Positions 46,872 to 63,267 of a DNA stretch of 64,000 nt are shown in pieces (the stretch's first letter is position 1; each line of letters opens with the position of its first letter). The notes under the pieces were generated by a model that was not told where the DNA came from, made no database searches, and saw only the letters and a list, made by a program, of their open reading frames with translations. The translations under genes and the position numbers were made by a program. The DNA comes from Diphasiastrum complanatum (lineage: Eukaryota; Streptophyta; Lycopodiopsida; Lycopodiales; Lycopodiaceae). The stretch lies in assembly GCA_029204225.1 (NCBI GenBank), contig CM055092.1, positions 46,012,087 to 46,076,086 on the forward strand, read 5' to 3'.

Positions 46872-47727
46872 ATATCGCACTTGTGCGTGACGACTAGGAT
46901 AAGAAGAGGAGGATTCTGAAGCGTTCGTAGAGGAGCAATATGTACGGAAAGAACGTACGGTATATCGGACCTGTGTGAGGCAAATATCAAAGAGATCCTT
47001 GAATATAGAAGAGAGGCGCACAAGTCCGATATGAGGAGACACATAAGCGAAAATATCGGACCTGTGTGCGTGAAATACAGTAGGCAGAATATTGATTACA
47101 AAGGTGGTGTACAAGTGCGATACGCAGAGGGGAAAAAAAAAGTGAAAAAAATGCAACGAAGTTTGAGATTTTATATTGCGGTTCACACGTGCGAAAGAAC
47201 ATCTTGTCGCACGTGCGAACTATTAAGTCATCAAAAAGTGACACGTGGTGACAAGTCAGCAAATGATCTTTCAACACATGTCAGGTTGGCATTTCACACG
47301 TGTGGGATTGTAAGGCGTAATGAGAAAACGACACTTGTTGTCCATCCAACTAATGAACAGGAGACATGTGTCCTTGTGTCATTTCACACGTGTCCAGGTG
47401 TCACCTCACACGTGTCCAAGTGTCACCTCACGCGTGCCAGTGCCTGCGAACCAACTGGGAGCAAACACGTGTCCGTTGACTGTTGAACGCACATGTGAAA
47501 ATTCACTAAGAAAGGCACAAAATTTGATTAATTTTTTGCTTTTTTCTTTCTCGAATTTCACGACATATCGCTCTTGTGCGCGCGCTTTGTTGTACGTCTT
47601 ATTCCTCGATCTCTACTTGCGCACAAGTGCGATATTCAGGTGCTACCTACCGTACATATCCCTCTTGTGCGCGATCTTTACAGTTAGTTTTTTTTCGTTT
47701 TGTCTCCCTCACGCACAGGTGCGATAT
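46872..47727. repeat. Inverted-repeat island of nine 16-bp motifs
   Basis: Variants of CGCACAAGTGCGATAT occur at 46872(-), 46962(-), 47017(+), 47053(-), 47109(+), 47565(-), 47619(+), 47656(-) and 47712(+). The left group (46962 on) and the right group (47565 on) have the same -,+,-,+ order and nearly the same spacings (55/36/56 and 54/37/56). Their flanking sequence matches best in inverted orientation around about 47345. This could be a foldback element or a two-way promoter. It ends 16 bp from the CENH3-like ATG. Confidence 0.75.
47186..47471. promoter_or_regulatory. Cluster of seven CACGTG (G-box) motifs
   Basis: Perfect CACGTG palindromes start at 47186, 47210, 47242, 47297, 47387, 47409 and 47466. 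Two are in a 22-bp tandem unit (CACACGTGTCCAGGTGTCAC at 47385, again at 47407, partial at 47429). G-boxes bind bZIP and bHLH factors in plants. Function here is inferred only from density. Confidence 0.6.
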
Positions 47728-47954
47728 CTGTCGTAGTGCCATGGCCTCTTCCTCATGATCTGCACAAGATTCGGGCCTAAGTTGATTTTTCATTGAATTT
47801 GGGATTACTAGCAATCTAGACTGCACAACCCAATTCTGACGTATTTTATGAACATTATGTTAGATTCAGGGATATACTCAATAAACCTGTTATCTCCATA
47901 GGTTCACTCTCGTACATGCATATACTAATTTGTTCATTTCTTCCCAGTTTTCAG

Positions 47955-49130
47955 GCAGAGACTAGATAGAATGTTCTCCAAATTGTTTGATCTTTTTAAA
48001 AGCGGTTCAATGTGTCCTTACTGCAACAAAAAATGTCAATTGGTTGAGTACCAGAGTGGTTTCATACTTTTCCTATTAGTTCAGATCCCGAATGATGAGA
48101 AAGTTTCTGCTGGTGATCCTCATATTGCATCATCCTCTGTTTAGTCATCTATTAAGGATATCAGTCACTTCCTAGTCAACACCCCTGATAAGGATAGTGC
48201 CTTTATTGATGTAAATACTGATGTGCTGCGGGATTCTTTTATTGGCCAGAATACATCTGTTGATGAATCGATCTCTCTAAATTTCTTTTCAATTTGCCAG
48301 TATATCATATAAATGATGATTTATATTTTACTACAACTGATTTATGTCAGTTTTTTTGGCTATCGTGAAGATGAGGTGCTATGTTTATTATTCGGCACAA
48401 TTTCTGAATTCTCCAACTTTGTAGATTTTGAAACAGATGACCTTGTTGCTAGAATTGATTATGATGATGAGGAGGGACTTATGACCGGTGAAGAGTGCTT
48501 GACTAGGACTTTATCAAATATTGTTGAGCATGGATGAGGCAGACCATCCAATGAAGAATTCACGGCATTTCAATCCAAGATGGGCTTCCCTCATCCATCA
48601 TTAATGCATTTCACAGATGATTCTACTTCAGTAGGTGGTCATATTAATCATCCTGATCTGGTTGCTGATGATGATGAAGAATGTGTAAGTGTTAAACTTT
48701 CTTGCATTGGAATGTTCTTAACTGCTGAATGTATTTATTTTTTACATATTTCTTATTGCAGGATGCTCTCATAATTGATGACTTTGCTGCGAGACGAGGT
48801 GGTTACCGACAACATGCATCCTTATTCCAGAGGGATAGTGGACTTGGCCACTATCTTAGGCATTTTCTGAAGAATGAGATCTGTATTGCTCATTCAAAGC
48901 TGAGCCTAGTTGGGGAGAGTCTAATAATGGCAGTTAAAGCTTTATCATTTTATCTAGGAGGACATAAATTTGTTAAGACAAATACGATTATTTTCGTCAA
49001 AAGATCTTATGTTTTGAACATTTGGGGTTTTATAGATGGGAGTGTTCCTTTAAGGAGCTCTCATTATTCACTGTACTCTACTTATATTATTGACTTATTG
49101 GAAATAAGGATAATGCACATCTATTAGATG
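47955..49130 (+). pseudogene. Unrecognised plus-strand gene relic with splice signals
   Basis: After a good acceptor (CCAGTTTTCAG, ending at 47954) a frame opens with RQRLDRMFSKLFDLFKSGSM and then CPYCNKKCQ, a possible zinc-binding cluster. An in-frame TAG follows near 48142. Further pieces are FSNFVDFETDDLVARIDYDD (48400-48470) and DLVADDDEEC, followed by a GTAAGT donor at 48686-48691. A TTATTGCAG acceptor (48752-48760) leads to DALIIDDFAARRGGYRQHAS and a frame open to 49127. Acidic patches and splice signals look genic, but stops and shifts suggest a decayed gene. I do not recognise the family. Confidence 0.45.
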
Positions 49131-53500
<4,370 letters not shown>

Positions 53501-53527
53501 TCAGTGACAACTCCTATGGATATGCGA

Positions 53528-54240
53528 TCATCTGACAAATAAGCTCAAAAGGCATGATATAGCACCATCACAAATGAAATTTGAAAAGGCACTTTTGAAA
53601 CTTCTATACACCCTATCACCTACAAATTCAACATCCAAAAATCCAATCAAAGAAATATTAGAGCTTTGATACAATGTGCCATAATCTATGGTACTCGAGA
53701 TGTATCTAAGGACCCTCTTAGCCATTTTCTAATATATGACTGATGGAATTCACATGAATAGACTCAACTTAGCCACACTATAGCTAATATTAGGTCATGT
53801 AGTAATGATAGATATCAAGGAGCCAACCAGTTTCCTAAAAAGGGTGATTTCTTCATAGAATGCTTCCATCTTCTATAGGAACTTTTACAACATGCTCCAT
53901 GAGAGTGTCTACACGTATGCAATTCTTCATACCAAATCTATCAAGCAACAAATTGGCACATTTTGATTGTAAATGAAGCTAAAAAAAGATCCTCTATCTA
54001 CTTTTATGCCTCTATCTACTTTTATGAAGCTAAAAAAAGATCCTCTATCTACTTTTATGCCTAGAATGAAATTCAAAAGTCCTAGATCTTCCATCTTGAT
54101 CTCTTTCTTCAATGCATTTAATATTGATATCATAAATGCAACTACCACATAAGAGTGTATCATTCACATAAAAAGTGAGAACGATAATGTCATCTTCTAA
54201 AGACTTGACATCGAATGAGGGACATAAGCACTACTAGAAA
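53528..54240 (-). pseudogene. Ty1/copia relic, RT end and RNase H start
   Basis: Minus-strand frame 53927-54163 contains LKKEIKMEDLGLLNFILGIK, the copia RT end. Frame 53528-53725 contains AKRVLRYISSTIDYGTLY and LIGFLDVEFVGD, the RNase H start. The VDRGSFFSF segment is duplicated in tandem at about 53985-54060. No other domain or LTR was found. Confidence 0.75.
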
Positions 54241-56329
54241 ATCCAAGTGACATCAAGTGCCCAAGAATGCCTTGGACCTTGATTGGTGACAGTCCCACAA
54301 TGCCAAGAGACAATCAATCTTCCCGGTTCTCCTTTTCCTAAAGCCTATCAGGTGAGAAATTTTCCTTTCCATATAGGTCAGGCATGGAATATTCTCATCT
54401 CGTGGATGTGGCTTGAAGGTGGGATGAACTCCATCCAACCATCCTGTTTTTGTCCAAGAGGTAAGGTTCGACTCCCACGATTATTCTATTATGGTTGTTT
54501 GGTAGTAAAGTTGTGCAATATGAAATCACCAAGTATCAACCTTCATCAAGGGTAATCTTGATGTTGTGAGTTGTGCTCAGCAAAGGTTTCCAAATAGTTT
54601 TTCATGACCTATGGAGGTCATTAAATTTTCCTTTATCTTAAACTAGGCCAACAAGGGCCCAAGTAGACTTAACAATACCTAACAAGGGCTAATTGGAATT
54701 CAAGATAGTTAAGCCAAGTTAAGGGATGGGCTCTATCTATAAGTAGACAATGGACATCAATTTTGGGATCTTTTGGCTCATTTTAATTTGAGTGAAATTG
54801 GAGTTCTACCTCCTCTTCCTCTAATGAATGAAAGCAAATGGAATCTTCCATGCTAGGTCTCATATGCCCAATCCATTGAGGCTTAATTCATGCTTGTAAT
54901 GATATATCTACTCAATGCTAATGTGATTCCATGGAGGTTCTTGTTTATTCTACTTCTTGTGAGTATATCAACATGAATGTCTAGTATTTCTCTTGTTAGT
55001 AGCTTTCATTTCATTGTTATTGCTATTGTCCTAGGATTGGCACATGACATCATTTCTATTATGACAATCTTTAAAAAATAAGATCAAGAAATTTTTATGT
55101 TTTCCTTTTACAATGTACATTCTAAAAAGTTTCTAAAAACTCTTTTCAATTCAAAAGTATCGACATAATTTTTCTAAATCAATATATGTTGACAAGTAAT
55201 CTTGTAAGTAAATTTTGTTACGTTGTTGTTGAGCTAAAAAATGACAATGGTCACATATGGTTTTTCATCTCAAAATTTAAATTAGCCAATTTATCACACA
55301 AGGCCCAAATCCTCCACCTTGATTGGTGGAAACCACTTCAAGAGACCTCCCCCCATTTCACAAGGAGTGGGAGTTGCCACTAGGTGACATTGAAAGGTGC
55401 CAAATTGGGGTAAGTCAAAATACCAAGGGAATACCCCAACCATCTTGAGTGGCCATTGGGGGGACCTTTCTCTCCCCTCCAATAAAACATAGAAATGCAT
55501 TAATTTAGGCATTAAATGCCCTTGCCTCCAAATGAAAGGGAGTTTCACATGGAATGATCTAAGGTTTCAAATTGGGAGGTAGGTGCATATTTTGAAATGA
55601 ATTTGGCCCTTGTAAAGTACTTCTGATTCCAAATTAGCATGGAATACAAGAACCCTCCATGTGAAGCTTTATCATGCTCCAAGAAAAGCAAGGGTTGTTT
55701 TTTATTGATTGTCGCTTAGAAAAGTTATTTTTGAGCCACTTATCATCATTCTTAGGATATACCTTCTTTTTTCCATAAGAGAAACCCTTCAGTAATTCTT
55801 TATATATTTAAAATAAAATTCATTACTCTTCAATTCAAAAAAGGATACATATGACTATTTTTCATCATTTCAAAAGAATAGCTTCTCTAAGCATTGAAGT
55901 TTACTGGCACTTATCACAATAAGATTATAATCATGTTCTACCTCCTCAGTCCCTCAATCGGGACATTTCCCTTTACTGTTCTTTTCCCTCTCCTTTATCG
56001 TCAGATGACTCCACCTCTCTCTACTCCTCTTTCTCTAGTCCTTTCCCCCTTGCTTCTTTTAAAGGAGGCTGATAAACTCTTCCATCTTTAAGTTATTTGT
56101 TCTTTTACTTTGTATTTCGTAGAAAGTCTTTAATCTACAATTAGCTTTTCGAGAAAAAAAAAAAAAAAGATTGAATGCAAATCTAAAGGATTGGACCTTC
56201 ACAAAAGGGCCTCAAGCACATACTTCATTATAACACACCATAAGCATTTCACAACACTTTGATAGATTGTAACTTCTTCTTTTCTCATCTTTAATTATGT
56301 TGGTTTCTTGCAGAAAGAACGTTTTCTTT
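54241..56329. other. No gene seen; possible SINE remnant
   Basis: GTGGCTTGAAGGTGGGA (54410-54426) and GGTTCGACTCCCACG (54464-54478) have the spacing of tRNA-type boxes A and B on the plus strand and may be an old SINE. The rest is AT-rich without supportable frames. Confidence 0.35.
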
Positions 56330-56815
56330 TCTCATAGTTGTAGGAGAAAGTACACAATTGGGGAATCATGGAGAGTGCAACTACATGATGCCTTAGGTTA
56401 AAATAGCTTGCTTAAGTATATGTGATTATCATTAAACATTAGTATGATGATTCAACAAAATTGGAGAATCGTATAGAGCGAACTATGATACAAACATGAC
56501 CACTTGTATGCAAAGCTTAGAAGGCAACTTTTAAAATAACTTGCTTAAGTTTGTGTAATTAACTTTAAATAATAGTATGATTATTCATCCTACACGACAT
56601 TGTCCCCTTGCAATACGAACATTTTCCTTTTTCATTATAGTAGGAAAAAGGACATAATTGGAGAATCATGCAGAGGCAACCATGATACAAACATGACACC
56701 TTGTATCAAAGCTTAGAAGCCAAACTTTTAAAGCAACTTGCTTGAGTTTGTGTGATTATCTTTAAATAATCATAAGATGATTCATCCTACATGACATAAT
56801 GCCCACAAATAAAAG
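56330..56815. repeat. Degenerate tandem repeat, about three partial copies
   Basis: Blocks GGAGAATC(A/G)T, GATACAAACATGAC, GCTTAGAAG, ACTTGCTT(A/G)AGTTTGTGT and ATGATTCATCCTAC recur in order at about 56340-56460, 56455-56600 and 56640-56800. Sequence between copies 1 and 3 (GAACNTTTTC...TAGTAGGA) is also repeated. Confidence 0.7.
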
Positions 56816-58009
56816 TTGTAGAAAACATGTCTTGTAGCTCGTATTATACCCTTGTTATAAAGGACTTTTTTTTATGCGACAAATTATTTGCCTTGGCATT
56901 ATTATATATGAAATTAGAAATTTAAGGATAGAAAGGCATAGCCAAGTTAAGAGTGCATGGCTCATAAGTGTTCTTTTTCCTAAAAACCTAGACTCAAGCC
57001 TAGGTCTACATGAACAAAGTAACCACTCTTATCAAACACAACTACTAAGCGGAACCAAAACAAAATATTCATTTAAGCTAAAGTTCTTGACACCTACTCA
57101 CGCTCAATCAATTGTGAGGTAACTTCAAATTCTTTAGTGCCATTAAATTTGGATTTTCTAGGTTGGTTGTCTCCACCTACTTCAGTGCTCCACATGTGAT
57201 ATGACATTCGTCAAATAATTTGGATCTTTATGTTTGAATATATCAACAAGAGACCCACAACTTCCTTGCACAAATAACTTTGATAATTAGTAGATAAGCT
57301 GGTCTGAAGTGAGACTGAAATTGTCATCAGAAAATTTGCTGCAGATTGAACTCGGATCACACTTGAGAAGTGCAGAAATACTGTTTGGAAAAAATAAACC
57401 CGATTATAATCGTAAGGAGGTAAGGCAACATATATTTTGGGTCAGAGTAATGCATCACTTTCAATTTTGATTATAGAATATCTGCTATCTTCTTAATATT
57501 AGATCCACCTTATGAAAAAGCATAAGAGGTTTACATGTACAGTGTAAATATATATCAGAATAGTCATGCTATATCGTTGCAAACACATGCTAATGTTGTT
57601 GCAAGAACAAAATAAAGCTAATTACAGGAAGATCCTGATACTCATCAAAGGTCCAAAGATCGTGATCTTGATATAGTAACTCAAGCTGATAATATAAAAG
57701 GTCATATTGGGATTGTAAATTAGCACCAAAACAGCAAGAATCCGGTATGTGATTTTCTGGCTATGGTTTTACTATGCAGATTAAGTATACGTATTGTTTC
57801 ATGTTTGCAAAGACCATTTGATGAGGTTTCTTTCTGGAATTTGGTCAAACAAAACCCTGCAGAGATACTCAAAGGCCTGTTATCTATATTCAAAACCTGA
57901 CATGCTTCTCACACTAAGCGTATCCAATACTAAGGCAATACCACAAATTTTGAAAAGCCAGCCAAAAGCTTCAAAAATCTCCTCTTTCAAATGGTCTCTT
58001 CAGAGGTTT
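56816..58009. other. No gene seen; 3' flank of the acid phosphatase gene
   Basis: AT-rich sequence. The 3' UTR of the phosphatase should lie just below 58010; I cannot assign its end. Confidence 0.5.
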
Positions 58010-60266
58010 CTAGATATGATACATTGGATTTGGTAATTTGAATGTTTGGTTCCCAGATGCTGCACCCATCATATCACTCCATTGGTCTCCCAAGATAGTC
58101 CAGATGTGGTAACCTTCCCTGCTCAAATCTACTCTCCTTTTAGATTTGTACTCTGAAGCTGCCAGTTGTTGCTCGTCCTGAGACCTGGTCAAATTAATCA
58201 AGCGACAATGATATTAATATTGCAAAACTAGTTTGCACATAATTTAGATGGCAATCCTTGCAAGTGGAAATAGTATTGCCTTCTAAGTCGTTCTATAATA
58301 AATGAGAAAACCCTTTTACGTGTGTTCTGTGAGTGGGAGGGGTGCCCTGAACCTTGGCAACACAACACAAGGGGCTCAATGACTCAACTGGCTACCGCTG
58401 GCCATCCAGCTTGCCAGCATATCATATCTACTTCACAGATATGATTTTCCAAGCCAAACAGTTATAAGGACTTCTGGATGCAAAGATACAAGTTGCAATC
58501 ATCCGAGGATGCCAGGCTTGTCAACTATGTTGTATAAGACTCCGTACCTAGAGGTTGAATTAGACTTGAACCTTGGTCCACCTGGAGGGACTCGAGGGGC
58601 TCAATGACTCCACCGGCCGTCGAGCTTGCCAGCACATAATAGACACTATTTCTATGCCAAACTGCGACAAGAATTTCTGAATGTGAAGATACAGAATGGA
58701 ATGGGTCATCTGAGGATAATAGTCTTGTCAATATAAGTGCAGACAAGCTCCATGCCTGTAAGTCGAATTAGATTGGAACATCCAAATCACAACTCTCATT
58801 CATATAATTATCTCACTAGATGAAGCATACCTGAGAATCAATTCTGCCCAATTATCATAGCCTGCAGAAAGAAGATTTTGTATAGTTGAACTCCTCTGAG
58901 CTTCTTGTCTGTTTGTTATGAAAATTACACTCCAGTTGGCAGCCACAAGTTCGCGATATAAAGAAAGAGTTGGAAGAAGAGGAGGGGCCTCTGCTGCTCG
59001 AACCCAATCAGTCCATGATTTTCCATCAAGCCTTGCATCGCTGCAACAGACAACGATCTACAATGAGATTAGGACGACTTGTACCAAGTTTTTGGAGAAA
59101 AAAGCCGATTTCCAGATTGTTGTGTATCTAATCACTGCCAGCTCAAACACGAATAAAAACTCAGCACCTAAAACCCCGAAACCAACGGCTATAAGCACAT
59201 CCAGATGAATGTCTCTAAAATAAATTCAGACAGCAGGGTATCTTGTAACAACCAAATAATCTAGGGAAGCCTGACTATATCCCATCAATTCCCCTATCAC
59301 GCAAGGAAATCGTCGGCTTATAATAATGCTTGGATGGTCTAACACAAGCTTTTGCTTATATATGGTTGCAGTGATACAAGCTTACTCATAAAGACGTTGT
59401 GCAAAATAGGGAATATTGGACAGTGCAGTCTCATCTACATCGAGCACTATTGCATCCGAAGCATCTGCTTTTAGCACCGTTGATTGCAAGTAACGCCCAG
59501 CTGCGTTCAAAGTTTCTGCCACGTCTGAATAATATTGTCCTGTACATATGTATTCAGACACAGACTTCTCACAATCTTTTGGAAGAACCCAGCCATTGAC
59601 ATTATTCACCTCGACATTCCTTATAAAGGCAAGACAATTATTTGGAGCATTCATTCGATTTTGAGACAAAAGCATTTCAGGCTGGACTCGGCATGCTCCA
59701 AGCATAACGGCGAGTGTAATAGTAAGCGTTATGAGAAGAATAGCAATGGTTGCAGTGGAGGACACAAGTATCGTAACTGCCAGCGATGAAAGATAGACCC
59801 CCGAGTCATCTGCTTGAATGTAACGACTGCCAAACTCTGCAAGTTTTGTAGAAATCCGCAGCAAGATACGAAGTTCATTAGCTTTTGAGGAAGGCTGATG
59901 TAGAAGAAAACAGTTCAGTATTCATAGCAGCGGGACTTGATATTATAATCATCAAATTCAAGAACAAAGAGCAGCGACGTCAATCCGGAATTCCTTATAA
60001 TCGATAAAGAAGAAAATAAATTCATAACCTACTAGCACATATGAGTAGGATTTAGCGATCGTTGTCACGTATCGCTACGTACAGAACATTTAAGTCTGAC
60101 GTGAGAGGAGCAATCTCAAATATCAAAGAGGAAACAGAGGTTTTCTGTACTAAAAGAGTGCGATTCTGGACTTACCAGATCCACGAGAGCTGAGGAGACT
60201 CAACGAGGATTCATCACGTTCAAGTCTTTGACCAAACGTCGACACCGTAGGAACAGCACTAGTCAT
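58010..60266 (-). CDS. Class III acid phosphatase (HAD superfamily), membrane-anchored, complete
   Basis: Four exons: 60176-60266, 59386-59881, 58831-59040 and 58010-58184, with consistent phases (1, 2, 2), encode 323 residues. The protein belongs to the plant acid phosphatase/vegetative storage protein family, which hydrolyses phosphomonoesters. HAD motif I is DVDETALSN (nucleophile D178, acid D180), motif II VIFITNRQE (T238), motif III K281 and motif IV GDQWSD (D299, D303), so the catalytic set is complete. Residues about 58-92 form a long hydrophobic segment (TILVSSTATIAILLITLTIT), a signal anchor after a 57-residue cytosolic tail, instead of the cleaved signal peptide usual in this family. 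The exon 2 acceptor is AAAAG, chosen because it alone keeps phase; the first ATG (60266) has a clean frame. It probably acts facing the lumen or apoplast. Confidence 0.88.
58349..58775. repeat. 219-bp tandem duplication in the phosphatase's last intron
   Basis: GAACCTTGG...GGGGCTCAATGACTC, AGCTTGCCAGCA, GCCAAAC, TTCTG(G/A)ATG and AAGATACA recur at 58349 onward and 58568 onward. The copies are diverged but collinear. Confidence 0.8.
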
Positions 60267-60470
60267 GTTTACTTCCCTGAATCTCCTTCCAATTTCTCAA
60301 AATGCAAAGCTACATACAAGCGTTCGCTCTCTAATTTGTGCAAAAATGGTCTCATAATCATGTCTGCTCTTGCCAATCACCACATAATCTGACATTTGTT
60401 GTGATAATGTCATGTCTTGCAAAAGACATCTGGTTTTACAATAAATTTATCAACAGCAAGGTCAGAGGTG

Positions 60471-60704
60471 AGTTTTAGGATCAAATTGACACAATTTTAT
60501 CATCATTTTCCATGAAAATAATTCTCAAATCACAAGATCTGCGAACACAGGCCAATAATAAGTCGAAATCTATCTCCGCGGCAGGCAAGTTTTAGGATCA
60601 AATTGACACAATTTTATCATCATTTTCCATGAAAATAATTCTCAAATCACAAGATCTGCGAACACAGGGCAATAATAAGTCGAAATCCATCTCCGCAACA
60701 GGCA
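60471..60704. repeat. 117-bp tandem duplication upstream of the acid phosphatase
   Basis: The block from AGTTTTAGGATCAAATTGAC to CATCTCCGC occurs at 60471-60587 and 60588-60704 with very few differences. It lies about 200-440 bp above the start codon, in the likely promoter, so it is a recent promoter-region duplication. Confidence 0.93.
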
Positions 60705-63250
60705 GAAGCAGCATCGTTTCTAGCTCGTCAAGGGAACGCCGAAAGAGAAGCTGGAGACAAGCGAGAAAGGCTCCTTTCAAGCCTCGCAAGCCTTCTGTTA
60801 ACTCTCGTTAAAAGATAACAGTTTTTGTTATGTTACGTTACGCACAGGCGTCGGATCAAGCCTCGCAAGCCTCCTTAGAGGTTCTTTGTTCTTTCCATGT
60901 CACCGGGTGACCTGCCCTTGTGCATAAGGTTACATCATGCTTTCACTTGAGAAAAGAGAAAAGGGGTAAACCCGTTTTCTCTAAGAGCTGATCTGCAAGC
61001 CCTCTCACCACTTCACCAACCCGTGATGTTAGTAGACGTCAGCATGCCCGGGTGAGGGGGTCAGCATGGAAAGAAGCTCTTAAAAGATAATTGCAGTGTT
61101 ATATCAAAGACAAGCTCCGTAAGCCGTCTCTTAATGCCGGTTAAAAACAAGGCGTCCTTCCCACTTCCCACTGTAATTTATGTTTTTAATGTTTTTTCAA
61201 TGTTTATTGCCGTAAAAAAAGTTTTACACACCTTCCAGGCATAAGGTTCGTGTAAAAACATGTAAATTTTTTTCTTGCACCTTTTGGCAACCAGAAGGTG
61301 CATGTAAATTTTTTGGCCATCAATGTTTTGCTCTCACAGATTTTGCTGTGAGAGGCAGCACCATTCTCTTCATTGGAAAGTAAAAACTGAGATTACGGCT
61401 TATTGCGAGGATGATGTCAATTTAACTTGTTGAAAGATAACAACATCCATCCTTTTGTTAACTCCCCTTAGAAGAAAACATAATATGTTATGTGATATAA
61501 AGTACTCCAAAGTATATTTCTTGGTTTTTCTTAGCAAATGATGATAAGTGAGTAGCTTTATCCAATGTTGTGGACCCAAATGTCATGAGTCATGTCGTCA
61601 TGGGGAGGGAAAGGACGCCCTTTGCAGGCGTTCCGCCAAGGAAAGGCAGGAGCCCGAGGGTTTACGCACTTCCCTTGGCTAAACGCCCAAGGAGTCGTCC
61701 TTCCTCGATGTGAAATCCGTTTTTAAATGTTTTTTTCTTTTTTTGAAAAGCTTTAAAAAAAATTTACATTCACCTGGGTGGAAGGTGCATGTAAAAAGAG
61801 GTAATCTTTTTTACGTGCACCTTCTGACACTTGTAACGTGCATGTAAAAAAAATTGCCATTAAATTCTTTGCCCACAGATCTTGTGTTGCCACTTGTATA
61901 AAAATTCTTTAGTGGGGATTTGTACAACAACTGATCAGACAGATCTTGATTGTACCAACAAAGCGCACAGTTTACTTGACAAAGGATGAGAAAAAAACGA
62001 ACACGAACGAATGACGAAAATATAGCGAAGAGACAAGTGTTTCGAACAATTCGCGAAACATGAAGCTGAAACGAAGAGACAGACTGTGGCGAAATATTCG
62101 CGAACAAAATTTATTCGACCTTTGAGAAGCCAGAACGTTGTTGAATCAGCATCTACACAACAAATGAGATGTAAACTCTAATAGAACTTGATCAAACATG
62201 AATCAAAACATAAAGTACTGTTGCTATCTGTACAAGACCAGCAAGCTACTGTATTTCACACGTGTGGATCTATAAATAACAAATATTGATCATTCTACAC
62301 ATAAAATTGCAAGATATCACAAGTATAGTGTACCAATGGATAGTAGAACCCAAGAGAACCATGTATAAGCATGAAATGAGATAGAGAAGAGAGAAGATTT
62401 GCTTCTCCATGAGTTACATCCTTTTATAACAGGTCCAAACCCTATTTGGCCACTTGGCTTTCCCTCCAAAATGTAAACCCTACTGTTTTTGGGTCTAGAT
62501 TCAATGGACCCAATATTCAAATTTAAATCTACTCAAACTAACTTTCCCATACTTTCCAAAAGTGTTTATTCAAATAAAATTTAGACTAATTCACTTTGAA
62601 AAGTCAAACTCTAAGTCTAATATAAAGTTGGCCTCAATTTGCCAGATAAACAAATGTAGCAAATATGACTAAACTAGTTGAATCTTTCACACATAAAATG
62701 GTATGTACAACCTATAAGACTAATCTAAATAAAATGTGCATTTATTTCACACATGGGAACATGCCCACACATGTGTAATGACAATATGTACATAGATTTG
62801 GCCTAGATGGTGGTTTGGCTCCACATAAGTCCTTTTGGTGCATGCAATAGGATCTAGAAGATCTTCACTTGGCGATCCTTATAGTGGTATCATAGCTTGG
62901 CTTTGCATCAATTAGAAGGTGGAGTTGCTTTTTGTTTTGTTCGAGCTTTTTGAGTATTGCCTCCTTGTTTTTAACTTTCTGGTGGTGGAATTGACCTCCA
63001 AGTAAGTGGCTTTTCTGATTTTTTATTGTTTTCGGCCTATGGAGTTTTTCCATAAGAAATGATGGAAATCTTGTGATTTTTGACGATTTTTTATGGTTTT
63101 TGAGCTAGTATTCAATGTTTTGAAATTTATCAAGGTATTGTTCATGAAGATTTTTCAAATTTGTACTTGATGTTTTACAATCATTATTGTTGGAATTTGA
63201 TGCTCAACCTCAAATCCATTTATTAATGAGCATCCTGAAACTTGTACAAA
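60705..63250. other. Intergenic, diverged repeats, no gene seen
   Basis: It contains two related blocks at 61180-61370 and 61719-61895. A minus-strand TATA-like TTATAAAAGGATG with a CT-rich leader lies near 62380-62420, and TGGTATCATAGC at 62886 resembles a tRNA-iMet primer site with one mismatch. An LTR element may be present, but no pair of LTRs can be shown. Confidence 0.4.
61180..61895. repeat. Duplicated block with GCACCTT/AAGGTGC hairpins
   Basis: Both 61180-61370 and 61719-61895 run T-rich tract, AAAAAAATTTACA-like, GTGCATGTAAA, GCACCTT, CACAGAT(T/C)TTG. The first contains the hairpin GCACCTTTTGG...CCAGAAGGTGC. Upstream CGTCCTTCC words also match, so the duplicated unit may be longer. 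Confidence 0.55.
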
Positions 63251-63267
63251 TCCCAGAAAAGGAAGGC

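Noticed and set aside
56330-56815. Possible CRISPR-like array of direct repeats
   Set aside because: The copies are long, degenerate and unevenly spaced in a plant nuclear context. They are decayed tandem duplications.
62886-62899. TGGTATCATAGC as a primer binding site with an LTR on its left
   Set aside because: It has one mismatch, no recognisable LTR end precedes it, and no second LTR is in the window.
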